DNA from: an uncultured Prevotellaceae bacterium
Lineage (GTDB): Bacteria; Bacteroidota; Bacteroidia; Bacteroidales; Muribaculaceae
Direction: 5' to 3'
NCBI GenBank assembly: GCA_947306175.1
Contig: CAMZFV010000007.1
Span: forward strand, 1-64,000
DNA length: 64,000 nucleotides
The notes below the pieces were generated by a model. That model had not been told where the DNA came from and searched no databases. It saw nothing but the letters and a program-made list of their open reading frames with translations. Positions 17,801 to 25,887 of the stretch are shown piece after piece. The translations under genes were made by a program, and so were the position numbers. Position 1 is the stretch's first letter, and every line of letters starts with the position of its first letter.

Positions 17801-18686
17801 CGGTAACGGTTTAATCACCAAAGACGGCGTGGCCGTTGGTTCTTCGACACCTGGTGTAGGCATCTATGGCACTGGCGCCGATACCAAGTTATATGTTTAT
17901 CTTGAGGACATGATTGGTGCAACGTCAAATAAGGGCAACATCGTTGGCGTTTACAACATTGGCCAACCTGATGGCAGTGTAGTAGATACCTGGTCAACAG
18001 CTCCCAGCCAAATCTTTGACATCGGTGCGTATGAAGCCAATGGTAATGGCAATGTTATTCCCGACGGTCAGGGCCGTGGCGTTTGGGTAGGCCAGTATCG
18101 TTCTGCCGGCCAGAACACTTCTTCCGTTCCTTCGCTGCTCTTCTTGGATAACAATGGAAACATTAAGTTTAACTCAGGTCTCTCACCCTATCCTGATATA
18201 CTCAATGGTAGCGAACGCTCATTTGCCATCAACGACGCTTGCGACATGCTTGTCGTTAATGACGGTAGCGGTATCTTGCAGTTCTTCGACTTGACTTGGG
18301 ATGGCGACACTCCTGACATCACGCCCAAGTACTCTTACAAGGCTGATGCCCGCACCAGCGCCGGCTCTATCTTCCAGATGGGATTTGACTATGCCGGAAA
18401 CCTGGTTTGCGCCGGTAGCAATATCGGTATCTATTCGATGCCTACCGATGAGAACATCCACACCACTCCTGGTATGGACGTGATCATCATTCCTGCCGAT
18501 CAGACTGGTTTTGACATCAACTGCGATGGCACCACGAGCATTGCCGATGTCACCACGCTCATTGACTACTTGTTAGGTGCTGATCCTCAGCCCATCAACC
18601 TGGATGCTGCCGATGTAAATGGCGATACTGTTGTATCGGTAGCTGATGCTACGACATTGATTGACCTGCTTCTTGAGGGTCTTTAA
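14895..18686 (+). CDS. Secreted amidase_3/beta-propeller protein B2 with dockerin-like C-terminus
   Basis: A 1263-residue paralogue of B1. The signal peptide and amidase region are the same (LNPGHGSWG, FLSHHSNAL, FLIEGYFHTYQ), followed by the same regulatory-like domain and propellers. Much of the protein is diverged from B1, with small indels. The end differs completely: two dockerin type I-like calcium loops, DINCDGTTSIADVTTLIDYL and DVNGDTVVSVADATTLIDLL, replace the T9SS-like tail. Dockerins usually bind cohesins; in Bacteroidales their partner is often unknown. Like B1 it probably acts on cell-wall material outside the cell, attached by another route. Preceded by A2 with a 4-nt overlap and followed by a strong terminator. 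Confidence 0.8.
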   Translation: MMTAMKKILLLAVAAIMAAGAMQAKTADEIRIYLNPGHGSWGPNDRPMATIPYPNLPETGRPDTNGFYESNTNLWKSFQTRATLIKMGIKPENITMSRYYNGPYPYVAGAADAEMYNRPLSEICEEVEIGNYDMFLSHHSNALTDGTSTNYPLILYRGYDGSGQDLSPGSRDMGLTCWPIFYTNEIDPMTNYSPTSSNVRGDMSFYSSSGTRVDPNTGISYTGSLVVLRHGVPGFLIEGYFHTYQPARHRALNMDYCHQEGVRIARGIAQYFGLTPESKGYIMGTVKDVHEHLVHNLYNYNPSSMDQWAPINGAVVILYKNGQEVARYTTDQNYNGVFVFEDLDPGTYTLAVQAEGYKPLGEYTEGTVDNEWTALIAKAAGNLVVEANKTTYAVPLLEAAEYEPSTDQYPNYPEPELPGYVTAPSSLELTHDAGTEYDIDGTIKRMLVRGDSTVVLTNSADGTPHVYLINNIDKVIVKELSIVNVAPAEPNNAGFYSRLNDIAFTADGQLVGINCVQTQYGPDYVNSGFERGTLRLYKWADFDSDPIQWVTTQSSANFLYYRAQTLAIDGAADNCLVNIMGTNDGASSAGGMRFLKLSIINNQIAGSIYTESTITAASNFTRDKIGVPQILISPRNDDQVMVDGENTLIMEVDPADVDKTNSEVVGRFNGDATDTPVKGASFFKYAQHQFMVTPYVAVSRDDAVNVGGIKLYDITAGLDQAALVATTNTDLDPLACQFMGTGANVKDGDIYLYLMQDNKMTEWQANSAAQPVVKGIYAYGLKMEGDQFTFNSNDAAKNAYITFYDEQGTPVATVNVPNVQEGENTVTINVSELEGVEPGSTLTWAVTVEGDPITTIQRINEVGPTYSGQLYVAVDKSPASPKMGTIYAGNRINSTSTSNGVYLYDVNGTRVSSQVYRGDHAWRNNCRMALDENGRLYVPDWGDPTSGVYIADPENLEGTWTEFFKGIRDGNGLITKDGVAVGSSTPGVGIYGTGADTKLYVYLEDMIGATSNKGNIVGVYNIGQPDGSVVDTWSTAPSQIFDIGAYEANGNGNVIPDGQGRGVWVGQYRSAGQNTSSVPSLLFLDNNGNIKFNSGLSPYPDILNGSERSFAINDACDMLVVNDGSGILQFFDLTWDGDTPDITPKYSYKADARTSAGSIFQMGFDYAGNLVCAGSNIGIYSMPTDENIHTTPGMDVIIIPADQTGFDINCDGTTSIADVTTLIDYLLGADPQPINLDAADVNGDTVVSVADATTLIDLLLEGL

Positions 18687-18710
18687 TCAATAAAGTCTAA
18701 TCTTTAACTA

Positions 18711-18744
18711 CAAGCGGCCTTGTCTTTCAGGGCCGCTTGTTTTG
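18711..18744 (+). terminator. Terminator after B2
   Basis: CAAGCGGCC (18711-18719) and GGCCGCTTG (18731-18739) pair perfectly around TTGTCTTTCAG and are followed by TTTTG. Confidence 0.8.
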
Positions 18745-18798
18745 TGAATTTTTTATAAATCAGTAGTTGGATGTGATGTCCGTTAAGTGGTTTTTTTG

Positions 18799-18806
18799 TA
18801 TTTTTG
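18799..18806 (+). promoter_or_regulatory. -7 promoter box of lon
   Basis: TATTTTTG lies 49 nt before the lon ATG; no good TTTG -33 box is seen at the usual spacing. The leader contains the palindrome at 18818-18833. Confidence 0.5.
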
Positions 18807-18817
18807 CGCGCTAAATG

Positions 18818-18833
18818 TGCCGACATGTCGGCA
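18818..18833. promoter_or_regulatory. Perfect 16-bp palindrome in the lon leader (possible operator)
   Basis: TGCCGACATGTCGGCA is a perfect dyad located just after the expected transcription start of lon. Position and symmetry fit a homodimeric repressor site; as RNA it would be a short loopless hairpin. It does not match CIRCE. The regulator is unknown. Confidence 0.45.
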
Positions 18834-18855
18834 ATAGGCTTAATATTGACTGTAT

Positions 18856-21300
18856 ATGATTGATTTATTCGATAATATTGATGCTGACTTTAATGATGGT
18901 GGAGCTCGTGTTGTTCCCATCATTACTGAGATTCACGAAGTGAATGACGGCACTGACATACAAGATAATAAGGCTGAGGACATCCCTATCTTGCCACTGC
19001 GCAACATGGTCTTGTTCCCTGCTATGACCATGCCTGTCAGCGTGGGACGCGAGAAATCGATGCGCCTCATCAAGGAGGCAGAGGAAAGGCACAATTCGAT
19101 TGCTGTAATCTGCCAACAGGACAACCGCATTGATGACCCCATGGAGCGCGACCTGTACCGATATGGCACCATCGCTACCATCGTCAAAATCCTGGAACTG
19201 CCTGATGGTTCTACCAATGTCATCCTGCAAGGACGTTCGGCATGTAAGCTGGACCATATTGCTCAGGTAGTGCCTTACCTGCGCGGTTCGGTCATGCTGG
19301 TCGAGGACAAGTTGCCGCTGGCTGGTGACAAGGAGTTTGAAATGTTGATGCAGTCAATCGCCGAGGTCACCTTGCGCATGTTGCGCAATATGGGCAATAA
19401 CGGGCGTGAATTGGCCTTTGCGATGAAGAACATCGATAATCCCATGTATCTGATGAACTTCCTGGCAACCAATATCGCCTTTGATCCCGACCAGAAACAG
19501 CACATGCTGGAAGAGCGTGACATCAAGAAACGCGCTTACCTGCTCTATTCGTTGCTGACCCGAGAAGAACAACTGGTGGAAATCAAGGCCAATATCCAGT
19601 CCCGCACCCGCGAAGACCTGTCACAGCAGCAACGCGAACATTTCCTGCAACAGCAGATCCGCACCATCCAGGAAGAACTTGGTACCGACATCGATGACAT
19701 CGAGGAGTTGCATGAGCGCAGCACCAAGATGAAATGGAGCGAAGAGATTCAGAAGCAATTTGACAAGGAATTGCGCAAACTGGAGCGCCTCAATCCTCAG
19801 ACGCCTGATTATTCAGTTCAATACGCCTATCTCGATGTCATGCTCAACCTGCCCTGGGAGACCTACACCGAGGACAATTTCGACCTCAAGAAGGTGGAGG
19901 AGAAACTCAACAATGACCATTATGGCCTGGAGAAGGTAAAAGACCGCATCCTTGAGCATCTGTCAGTGCTCAAGCTGCGTGGCGACCTCAAGGCGCCCAT
20001 CCTGTGCCTCTATGGCCCTCCCGGTGTCGGCAAGACCTCGTTAGGCAAATCCATTGCCGACGCCCTTCACCGTGAGTATGCCCGCATTTCGTTGGGTGGC
20101 TTGCATGATGAGGCCGAGATACGTGGACACCGTCGGACATACATCGGCGCCCTGCCTGGACGTATCATCGCCGCATTGGGTAAGTGCGGCAGCAACAACC
20201 CCGTCATCGTGCTCGATGAGATTGATAAGGTGGGTCAAGACTTCAAGGGCGACCCTTCATCGGCATTACTTGAGGTACTGGATCCCGAACAGAATGGCCA
20301 CTTCCATGACAATTACCTTGACGTGGATTATGACCTGTCAAAGATTTTGTTCATTGCTACGGCCAACAGTCTGGCGACCGTAAGCCGTCCCTTACTCGAC
20401 CGTATGGAGGTGATAGAAATCAACGGTTATATTCCCGAGGAGAAACTGGAGATTGCCAAGCGCCATCTCGTCCCCAAGGAATTGACCGAGAATGGTTTCA
20501 AGAAGAATGAAATCAAGTTTGGAAAACAAGTCATCTTAAAAATGATCGAGGATTATACCCGCGAGTCGGGCGTACGCCAGCTGGAGAAGAAAATCGCCAC
20601 GGTTCTGCGCCGTGTCGCCCGCCACAAGGCTAGTGGTGATCCCTACCCCACAAGCATCAAGGTGGAAGACCTGAAGGAATACTTGGGAGCTCCGGATTAC
20701 AGCCGCGACAAGTATGAGGGCAACGAATTTGCCGGCGTGGTGACTGGTCTTGCCTGGACCGCCGTAGGTGGCGAAATCCTGTTTGTGGAGTCTTCGCTGG
20801 CGCGAGGCAAAGGCGAAAAATTGACCTTGACGGGAAATCTGGGTGACGTGATGAAGGAATCGGCCGTGATTGCGTTACAATACCTGCGTTCGCATTGCTC
20901 GCTTCTAGGCATTGACCCAAACCTGTTTGACAAGTACAATATCCACATCCATGTGCCTGAGGGCGCCATCCCCAAGGACGGCCCGTCGGCAGGTGTGACA
21001 ATGGTGACCTCGCTGGCCTCATCGTTCACTCAGCGCAAAGTGAAAGACCATCTGGCCATGACAGGCGAAATCACCCTTCGCGGCAAGGTATTACCCGTTG
21101 GCGGTATCAAAGAAAAAATCCTTGCTGCCAAACGTGCCGGCATCAAGGACATTATCTTGTGTAAGGATAACCGCAAGGATATCGAGGAAATCAACGAGGT
21201 TTATCTGAAAGGATTGACCTTCCACTACGTCAACACCATTAAAGATGTGCTTGACTTTGCTCTCCTGCCCGAGAAGGTCAAAGACGCAATAGAGTTGTAA
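18856..21300 (+). CDS. lon: ATP-dependent protease La (Lon)
   Basis: Degrades damaged and regulatory proteins in the cytoplasm. The 814-residue protein has the LonN substrate domain (about 45-250, starting [20 protein letters not shown]), a coiled-coil linker, an AAA+ module with Walker [14 protein letters not shown] (about 387) and Walker [11 protein letters not shown] (about 452), and the protease domain with catalytic Ser in [10 protein letters not shown] (about 709) and Lys in [14 protein letters not shown] (about 752). The start at 18856 gives an acidic extension before LonN, as in other Bacteroidetes. Monocistronic; the palindrome in its leader may mediate regulation. Confidence 0.98.
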   Translation: MIDLFDNIDADFNDGGARVVPIITEIHEVNDGTDIQDNKAEDIPILPLRNMVLFPAMTMPVSVGREKSMRLIKEAEERHNSIAVICQQDNRIDDPMERDLYRYGTIATIVKILELPDGSTNVILQGRSACKLDHIAQVVPYLRGSVMLVEDKLPLAGDKEFEMLMQSIAEVTLRMLRNMGNNGRELAFAMKNIDNPMYLMNFLATNIAFDPDQKQHMLEERDIKKRAYLLYSLLTREEQLVEIKANIQSRTREDLSQQQREHFLQQQIRTIQEELGTDIDDIEELHERSTKMKWSEEIQKQFDKELRKLERLNPQTPDYSVQYAYLDVMLNLPWETYTEDNFDLKKVEEKLNNDHYGLEKVKDRILEHLSVLKLRGDLKAPILCLYGPPGVGKTSLGKSIADALHREYARISLGGLHDEAEIRGHRRTYIGALPGRIIAALGKCGSNNPVIVLDEIDKVGQDFKGDPSSALLEVLDPEQNGHFHDNYLDVDYDLSKILFIATANSLATVSRPLLDRMEVIEINGYIPEEKLEIAKRHLVPKELTENGFKKNEIKFGKQVILKMIEDYTRESGVRQLEKKIATVLRRVARHKASGDPYPTSIKVEDLKEYLGAPDYSRDKYEGNEFAGVVTGLAWTAVGGEILFVESSLARGKGEKLTLTGNLGDVMKESAVIALQYLRSHCSLLGIDPNLFDKYNIHIHVPEGAIPKDGPSAGVTMVTSLASSFTQRKVKDHLAMTGEITLRGKVLPVGGIKEKILAAKRAGIKDIILCKDNRKDIEEINEVYLKGLTFHYVNTIKDVLDFALLPEKVKDAIEL

Positions 21301-21319
21301 CACAACCTATATAAACAAC

Positions 21320-21359
21320 AAATTACGCCAATTATACAAATATGTAATTGGCGTAATTT
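21320..21359. terminator. Bidirectional terminator between lon and luxS
   Basis: AAATTACGCCAATTA and TAATTGGCGTAATTT form a perfect 15-bp stem, with T-rich sequence on both sides. Its arms match the AATTACGCGAATT repeat family, so a repeat may have been recruited as terminator. Confidence 0.7.
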
Positions 21360-21375
21360 ATAGTTTTATTATATC

Positions 21376-21861
21376 TCAATCTTCGGGATATACGAGGTTT
21401 TCGGGTTGGATGTTCTGGAGGACTTCGATGTAGTATTTGCGGGCTTCCCACTTGGCCATGGGCAGGTTGTTGAGCATGTAGTTGCCGCAGTCGTGGGCAT
21501 TGGCACCGGGAATTTCACCGTCAAATTCTGAGACCCAGTGGAACAATTCCTGCATCAGTGGCACGATGTCATGACTCTCTAGATCGCCCTTGAGCAGCAG
21601 ATAATTGCCTGTGCAGCAGCCCATGGGTCCCCAATAGATGATCTTGTCACCCCACTGCTTGTGGTTGCGCAGGTAGGTAGCTGCCAGATGCTCAATGGTG
21701 TGTAGGGCACTTTGGCTCACAGCGGGCTCACGATTGGGCAACTTCATGCGGATGTCAAACGTTGTCACCACATCACCACCCTCCAAGTAATCTTTGCGGG
21801 AAACATAGATGCCCCGCAGCAGACGCGTGTGGTCAATCTTGAAACTTGCGATTTTTTCCAT
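21376..21861 (-). CDS. luxS: S-ribosylhomocysteine lyase
   Basis: Converts S-ribosylhomocysteine to homocysteine and DPD, the precursor of autoinducer AI-2. The 161-residue length is typical. The metal site is visible: HTIEHLAATYLRN gives the HxxEH motif (about residue 53) and GCCTGNYLL the third ligand cysteine. It lies next to mtnN, which makes its substrate from S-adenosylhomocysteine, so the two form an activated-methyl-cycle pair. A heptad-repeat array fills the 48-nt gap to mtnN. Confidence 0.97.
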   Translation of the reverse strand: MEKIASFKIDHTRLLRGIYVSRKDYLEGGDVVTTFDIRMKLPNREPAVSQSALHTIEHLAATYLRNHKQWGDKIIYWGPMGCCTGNYLLLKGDLESHDIVPLMQELFHWVSEFDGEIPGANAHDCGNYMLNNLPMAKWEARKYYIEVLQNIQPENLVYPED

Positions 21862-21865
21862 ATTG

Positions 21866-21897
21866 AGTTGTAAGTTTTTAGTCCTTAGTCCTTAGTT
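21866..21897. repeat. 7-nt TAGTCCT array in the luxS leader
   Basis: TAAGTTTT, then TAGTCCT twice, then TAGTTGA, immediately upstream of the luxS start. Confidence 0.6.
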
Positions 21898-21909
21898 GAT
21901 AGCAGCTGG

Positions 21910-22587
21910 TTATAGTTCAGTTATGATGTCTTTTACAATGTTGAACGATTCGCGGGGGGCGTCATCCCAAAAGTCAAGGTATTGGCGTGTATTGTCGTGG
22001 CTGGCGCCTGGAGAATCACTGATGACACGCAGGGCCAAGAAGGGCACTTTGCACAAATGACACACCTGGGCGATAGCTCCCGACTCCATATCCACGGCCA
22101 AAGCATCGGGGAAATTGCCCTTGATGCGATCCACGTCCTCTTTCTTGTCGATAAACTGGTCGCCAGAGCAGATAAGGCCCTTGTGGATGTCATCACGGTC
22201 TGGAATAAGATCAAGCAAACGCTGGGCGCCCTCAAAGTATAGGGGCAAGCCCTGAACGCGTCCCAATTCGCTCTCTGGACCGCACCACACGTCATGATAG
22301 GCGACGCGAGCACCGGCCACCACGTCCATCACATTGACTGACGGGTCTGCGCCTCCGGCCACACCGCTGTTTATGACATAGTTTGGGGCAAAATGGTTGA
22401 CCAGCATCAATGCGCCCATAGCGGCATTCACCTTGCCGATGCCACATTGCATCACCATCACGTCATGCTTCCCCACCGTGCCGCGGTGGAACTCAAAGCC
22501 GCTCATGCAGCTCTCCTCACTGTTGTGCAGCAACGGCAGGAGCAAGTCCAGCTCTTTGCGCATCGCCACAATGATTCCAATTTTCAT
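21910..22587 (-). CDS. mtnN: 5'-methylthioadenosine/S-adenosylhomocysteine nucleosidase
   Basis: Hydrolyses MTA and SAH to adenine plus the thioribose products, feeding luxS next to it. The 225-residue protein shows the PNP/UDP fold signatures: KIGIIVAMRKELDLLLPLL at the N-terminus, NSGVAGGADPSVNVMDVV, AVDMESGAIAQVC with the ribose-binding Met-Glu, and RVISDSPG with the catalytic Asp. It lies between prfA and luxS on the same strand, with heptad-repeat arrays on both sides of the gene. Confidence 0.95.
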   Translation of the reverse strand: MKIGIIVAMRKELDLLLPLLHNSEESCMSGFEFHRGTVGKHDVMVMQCGIGKVNAAMGALMLVNHFAPNYVINSGVAGGADPSVNVMDVVAGARVAYHDVWCGPESELGRVQGLPLYFEGAQRLLDLIPDRDDIHKGLICSGDQFIDKKEDVDRIKGNFPDALAVDMESGAIAQVCHLCKVPFLALRVISDSPGASHDNTRQYLDFWDDAPRESFNIVKDIITEL

Positions 22588-22589
22588 TT

Positions 22590-22633
22590 ATTATAGTTGT
22601 TAGTTTTTAGTCCTTAGTCCTTAGTTGTTAGTA
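22590..22633. repeat. 7-nt repeat array in the mtnN leader
   Basis: TAGTTGT, TAGTTTT, TAGTCCT, TAGTCCT, TAGTTGT, TAGTACG: six consecutive 7-nt units between prfA and mtnN. Confidence 0.7.
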
Positions 22634-22652
22634 CGATTACAATCGATAATGC

Positions 22653-23762
22653 CTATAGTTCGGCTTCCTTGAGTTTCTCGGCGTTTTCGGCCACGATGAG
22701 GTGGTCGATGCAGTCCTGGATGTCGCCGTCCATAAAGGCAGGCAGGTTGTAGATCGTGTAACCGATACGGTGGTCGGTGATACGGCCCTGCGGATAGTTG
22801 TAAGTGCGGATTTTGGCGGAACGGTCACCTGTCGAAACAAGGGTCTTGCGACGCGAGGCAATATCATCCACATACTTCTGATGCTCGTGGTCGTAGATGA
22901 AGGTGCGCAATCGTGCCAGTGCCCTCTCCTTGTTCTTGGGCTGGTCGCGGGTCTCGGTACACTCGATGAGGATTTCCTGTTGCTCGCCCGTGTTGGGGTT
23001 CGTCCACATGTAGCGCAGACGCACACCACTGTTTACCTTGTTCACGTTCTGACCACCGGCACCGCCGCTGCGGAAGGTGTCCCACTTGATTTCGCCCTCG
23101 TTGATGTGGACATCAAACGGCTCTGCCTCGGGCAACACAGCCACACTGGCGGCCGACGTATGAACACGTCCCTGGGTCTCGGTGACGGGAACACGCTGCA
23201 CGCGGTGAACACCCGACTCATATTTCAACGTGCCATACACATTATCGCCAGTGATACTGAAAACGACTTCCTTAAAGCCGCCCACAGCCCCCTCACTGCA
23301 AGATGACATCTGCACGTTCCAGCCCTTGGTCTCGCAATAGCGGGTGTACATACGGGCCAGGTCACCGGCAAACAGCGCCGCTTCATCGCCACCCGTGCCA
23401 CCACGTATCTCGAGCACCACGTTCTTACTATCCTCAGGATCCTCGGGAATGAGCAAGAGCTTGATTTCCTCTTCCAGCTTGGGCACTTCGGCCTGATTAG
23501 CATCGATTTCCTCGCGTGCCATCGCTCTCAAATCCTCATCGGTCTCATTGTCAAGCACGGCTTTGGCCTGCTCAATGTCCTCGAGCAGTTTGCGGTAGCG
23601 GTGAGTGGCATTAAGCAGGGTTTCCAGGCTCTTATATTCTTTGGTCAGTTTGACATAACGGCGTTGGTCAGCGATGACATTGGGGTCAGTAATCAGTGTC
23701 CCGATTTCCTCAAATCGGGCATCCAAGCCGTCAAGGCGTTGTAGTAATGCGTTTTCAGCCAT
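22653..23762 (-). CDS. prfA: Peptide chain release factor 1
   Basis: Terminates translation at UAA and UAG. The ORF track gives 395 residues, but the 26 extra N-terminal residues overlap a -7 box (TAATTTTG, minus 23793-23786); ATG 23762 gives MAENALLQRLDGLDARFEEI and a normal 369 residues. GGAGGQNVNKVNSGVRL carries the GGQ peptidyl-hydrolysis motif, and PVT in VQRVPVTETQGRVH is the RF1-type codon-recognition tripeptide. It is divergent from the LTA-synthase-like gene, with transcripts starting close together. Confidence 0.97.
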   Translation of the reverse strand: MAENALLQRLDGLDARFEEIGTLITDPNVIADQRRYVKLTKEYKSLETLLNATHRYRKLLEDIEQAKAVLDNETDEDLRAMAREEIDANQAEVPKLEEEIKLLLIPEDPEDSKNVVLEIRGGTGGDEAALFAGDLARMYTRYCETKGWNVQMSSCSEGAVGGFKEVVFSITGDNVYGTLKYESGVHRVQRVPVTETQGRVHTSAASVAVLPEAEPFDVHINEGEIKWDTFRSGGAGGQNVNKVNSGVRLRYMWTNPNTGEQQEILIECTETRDQPKNKERALARLRTFIYDHEHQKYVDDIASRRKTLVSTGDRSAKIRTYNYPQGRITDHRIGYTIYNLPAFMDGDIQDCIDHLIVAENAEKLKEAEL

Positions 23763-23785
23763 TGTGAAGTATCTTATTTTGGCTG

Positions 23786-23824
23786 CAAAATTAATTAAAA
23801 TCTCGGAATTCTGCACTACCTTTG
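23786..23824. promoter_or_regulatory. Divergent -7 boxes for prfA and the LTA-synthase-like gene
   Basis: TAATTTTG on the minus strand (23793-23786) serves prfA. TACCTTTG on the plus strand (23817-23824) ends 4 nt before the ATG of the membrane phosphotransferase, so that mRNA is probably leaderless. TGCACTACCTTTGC matches the promoter end of the repeat upstream of prs. Confidence 0.65.
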
Positions 23825-23828
23825 CACC

Positions 23829-25871
23829 ATGAAACGACATCTTCCCATATCATCGTCTCCAGTTTTGTGGCTGTTGTGGAACCTGCTGGTGGTCTATCTT
23901 GCCTACACGCTGTGCCGCGTTGTGTTCCTCGCTCTCAACTGGCCGCTCTATGCGGGCACCCTGACGCTGGGACATGGTTTGGAACTGTTTGGCGCCGGAT
24001 TGCTGTTTGACACGCCCGCTATCCTCTATACCAATGCCATCATTCTACTGATGTTCCTCTTGCCGTTGCACTGGAAGGAGCGGCCTGGCTTCTATCGGGT
24101 GGCAAGATGGATATACACGATTGTGAACAGCATCGCCGTGTATATGAATCTGATGGACTGCGTCTATTTCCCGTTTACGGGCAAGCGCACCACAGCATCG
24201 GTGTTTGCCGAGTTCAGTAACGAGGAAACAAGCGAAATGTTGAAAATCTTCGGCGGTCAGTTCCTGAGTCATTGGTATCTGGTACTGCTGGCAGCCCTGG
24301 TGACCTGGGCGTTCTGGAAATTGTTCAGGCCCTGTAGAGACACAAAATCTTGCGTCTCTGTCAACGCCCAAACGGGAGACGCAAAATTTTGCGTCTCTAC
24401 AGTAAGATATTACATCGTTCAAATTGTTGCCTTGCTGGTGGCTGTCCCGTTGTGCATTGGTGCGATACGTGGCGGATTTACCAAGGCGACCCGCCCCATC
24501 ACCATCAGCAATGCCAATCAATATGTCAACCGGCCGGCCGAGACGGGTATCGTGCTGAACACGCCATTTTCCATCTTCCGCACTTTGAAGAAAACGCCTT
24601 ATGTTGTACCTGACTACATGAGCGATGAGGAAGCCGCAGCCCTCTATACCCCACTCCACACGCCTACTGGCCAAACTGCATTCACACCCCGTAACGTGGT
24701 GGTGATAATTCTGGAGAGCTACAGCAAGCAGCACATCGGTTTCTATAACAAGACGCTGAGAGATGGCACTTACAAGGGCTTCACGCCTTTCCTGGATTCA
24801 CTTATCGAGGCGAGCGCTATGACCTATAGGTACTCTTACGCCAACGGCCGCAAGAGCATCGAGGGCATGCCCTCGGTACTGTCATCGCTGCCAAATTTTG
24901 TCGAGCCGCTGTTCCTCACGCCCGCCTCGCTGAACAGCATGTCGGGACTGGCCCGTGAACTGGGCGAGAACAAGGGGTACACCACTGCCTTCTTCCATGG
25001 AGCGCAGAACGGTTCGATGGGTTTCCAGGCCTTTGCACGCGCTACAGGGTTCCAGCGATATTATGGCCGTGACGAGTACAATGCCGACCCCAATTTCAAC
25101 GGGAATGAGGATTTTGACGGCACATGGGCCATTTGGGATGAGGAGTTTTTCCAGTTCTTCGCCGAGCAGTTGGGCAAGATGCAGGAGCCGTTCATGACCG
25201 CCTTGTTCAGCGCATCATCCCACGATCCCTTTGTTGTGCCCGAGAAGTACCAAGGTCGTTTCCCCCATGGTGAACGCCCCTTGCAGCAGTGCATCGCCTA
25301 TACCGACTATGCCTTGAAGCGCTTCTTTGAAACTGCTAGCCAGCAACCGTGGTTCAACAACACATTGTTTGTCATCACTGCCGATCACGTGAGCCAGCAG
25401 ATCGACCCCTTCTACTGCACTACATTGGGCCACTATTGTGTACCCATCATCCTCTATGCCCCAGGCGACCCGTCACTGCGCGGCTATGACGAAGAGCAGG
25501 TGGTACAACAGATTGATATCATGCCGACGGTGCTTGGCTATCTGAACTATGATCAGCCATATATCGCCTTTGGGCGCGACATGCTCCACCCCTCCGCCAA
25601 TGAGGGCTTTGCCCTTCACTGGCTGCCCGAGTCCAGCAGCTATGAGTATGTTTGGGGAGATTACGCCCTGCACTTCGACGGCAAGCAGGTCACCGCTGCC
25701 TACAAATACCGCACCGACTCCACCTTTAGCCATAACGTCCTCCCGATCATGCCTTCTGACACCCTCGACAGCATGCAGCGCCACATGAAATCCTTCATCC
25801 AGCAATACATGCAACGCATGACCACCGACAACCTCATCATCAAGCCACAACAGCTAAAAGGAAGACAATAA
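23829..25871 (+). CDS. LTA-synthase-like membrane sulfatase/phosphotransferase
   Basis: A 680-residue inner-membrane protein with about five N-terminal transmembrane helices (LWLLWNLLVVYLAY, YTNAIILLMFLL, WIYTIVNSIAVYMNL, WYLVLLAALVTWAFW, IVQIVALLVAVPLCI) and a periplasmic alkaline-phosphatase-fold domain from about residue 285. Metal and active-site elements include VVIILESYSKQHIGF, ANGRKSIEGMPSVLSSLP and FVITADHVSQQ. In Gram-negatives this family transfers phosphoglycerol or phosphoethanolamine, or has unknown donors. About residues 169-191, between helices 4 and 5, are encoded by a palindromic repeat (24334-24400) and include TKSCVS and DAKFCVST. An AACAATAAACACAAC repeat begins at the stop codon. 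Confidence 0.85.
   Translation: MKRHLPISSSPVLWLLWNLLVVYLAYTLCRVVFLALNWPLYAGTLTLGHGLELFGAGLLFDTPAILYTNAIILLMFLLPLHWKERPGFYRVARWIYTIVNSIAVYMNLMDCVYFPFTGKRTTASVFAEFSNEETSEMLKIFGGQFLSHWYLVLLAALVTWAFWKLFRPCRDTKSCVSVNAQTGDAKFCVSTVRYYIVQIVALLVAVPLCIGAIRGGFTKATRPITISNANQYVNRPAETGIVLNTPFSIFRTLKKTPYVVPDYMSDEEAAALYTPLHTPTGQTAFTPRNVVVIILESYSKQHIGFYNKTLRDGTYKGFTPFLDSLIEASAMTYRYSYANGRKSIEGMPSVLSSLPNFVEPLFLTPASLNSMSGLARELGENKGYTTAFFHGAQNGSMGFQAFARATGFQRYYGRDEYNADPNFNGNEDFDGTWAIWDEEFFQFFAEQLGKMQEPFMTALFSASSHDPFVVPEKYQGRFPHGERPLQQCIAYTDYALKRFFETASQQPWFNNTLFVITADHVSQQIDPFYCTTLGHYCVPIILYAPGDPSLRGYDEEQVVQQIDIMPTVLGYLNYDQPYIAFGRDMLHPSANEGFALHWLPESSSYEYVWGDYALHFDGKQVTAAYKYRTDSTFSHNVLPIMPSDTLDSMQRHMKSFIQQYMQRMTTDNLIIKPQQLKGRQ
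24334..24400. repeat. GAGACGCAAAATTTTGCG palindromic element inside a coding sequence
   Basis: Arms 24334-24358 and 24376-24400 match those of the intergenic element at 3360-3427 with one or two changes; the spacer is 17 nt instead of 18. The reading frame stays open through it. The encoded peptide sits in a loop between two membrane helices, where an insertion is likely tolerated. Confidence 0.85.
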
Positions 25872-25887
25872 ACACAACAAATACAAC
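25859..25887. repeat. AGACAATAAACACAACAAATACAAC repeat at the gene end
   Basis: A copy of the AACAATAAATACAA family overlapping the last codons and stop of the LTA-synthase-like gene. Compare 405-484 and 29056-29226. Confidence 0.55.
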
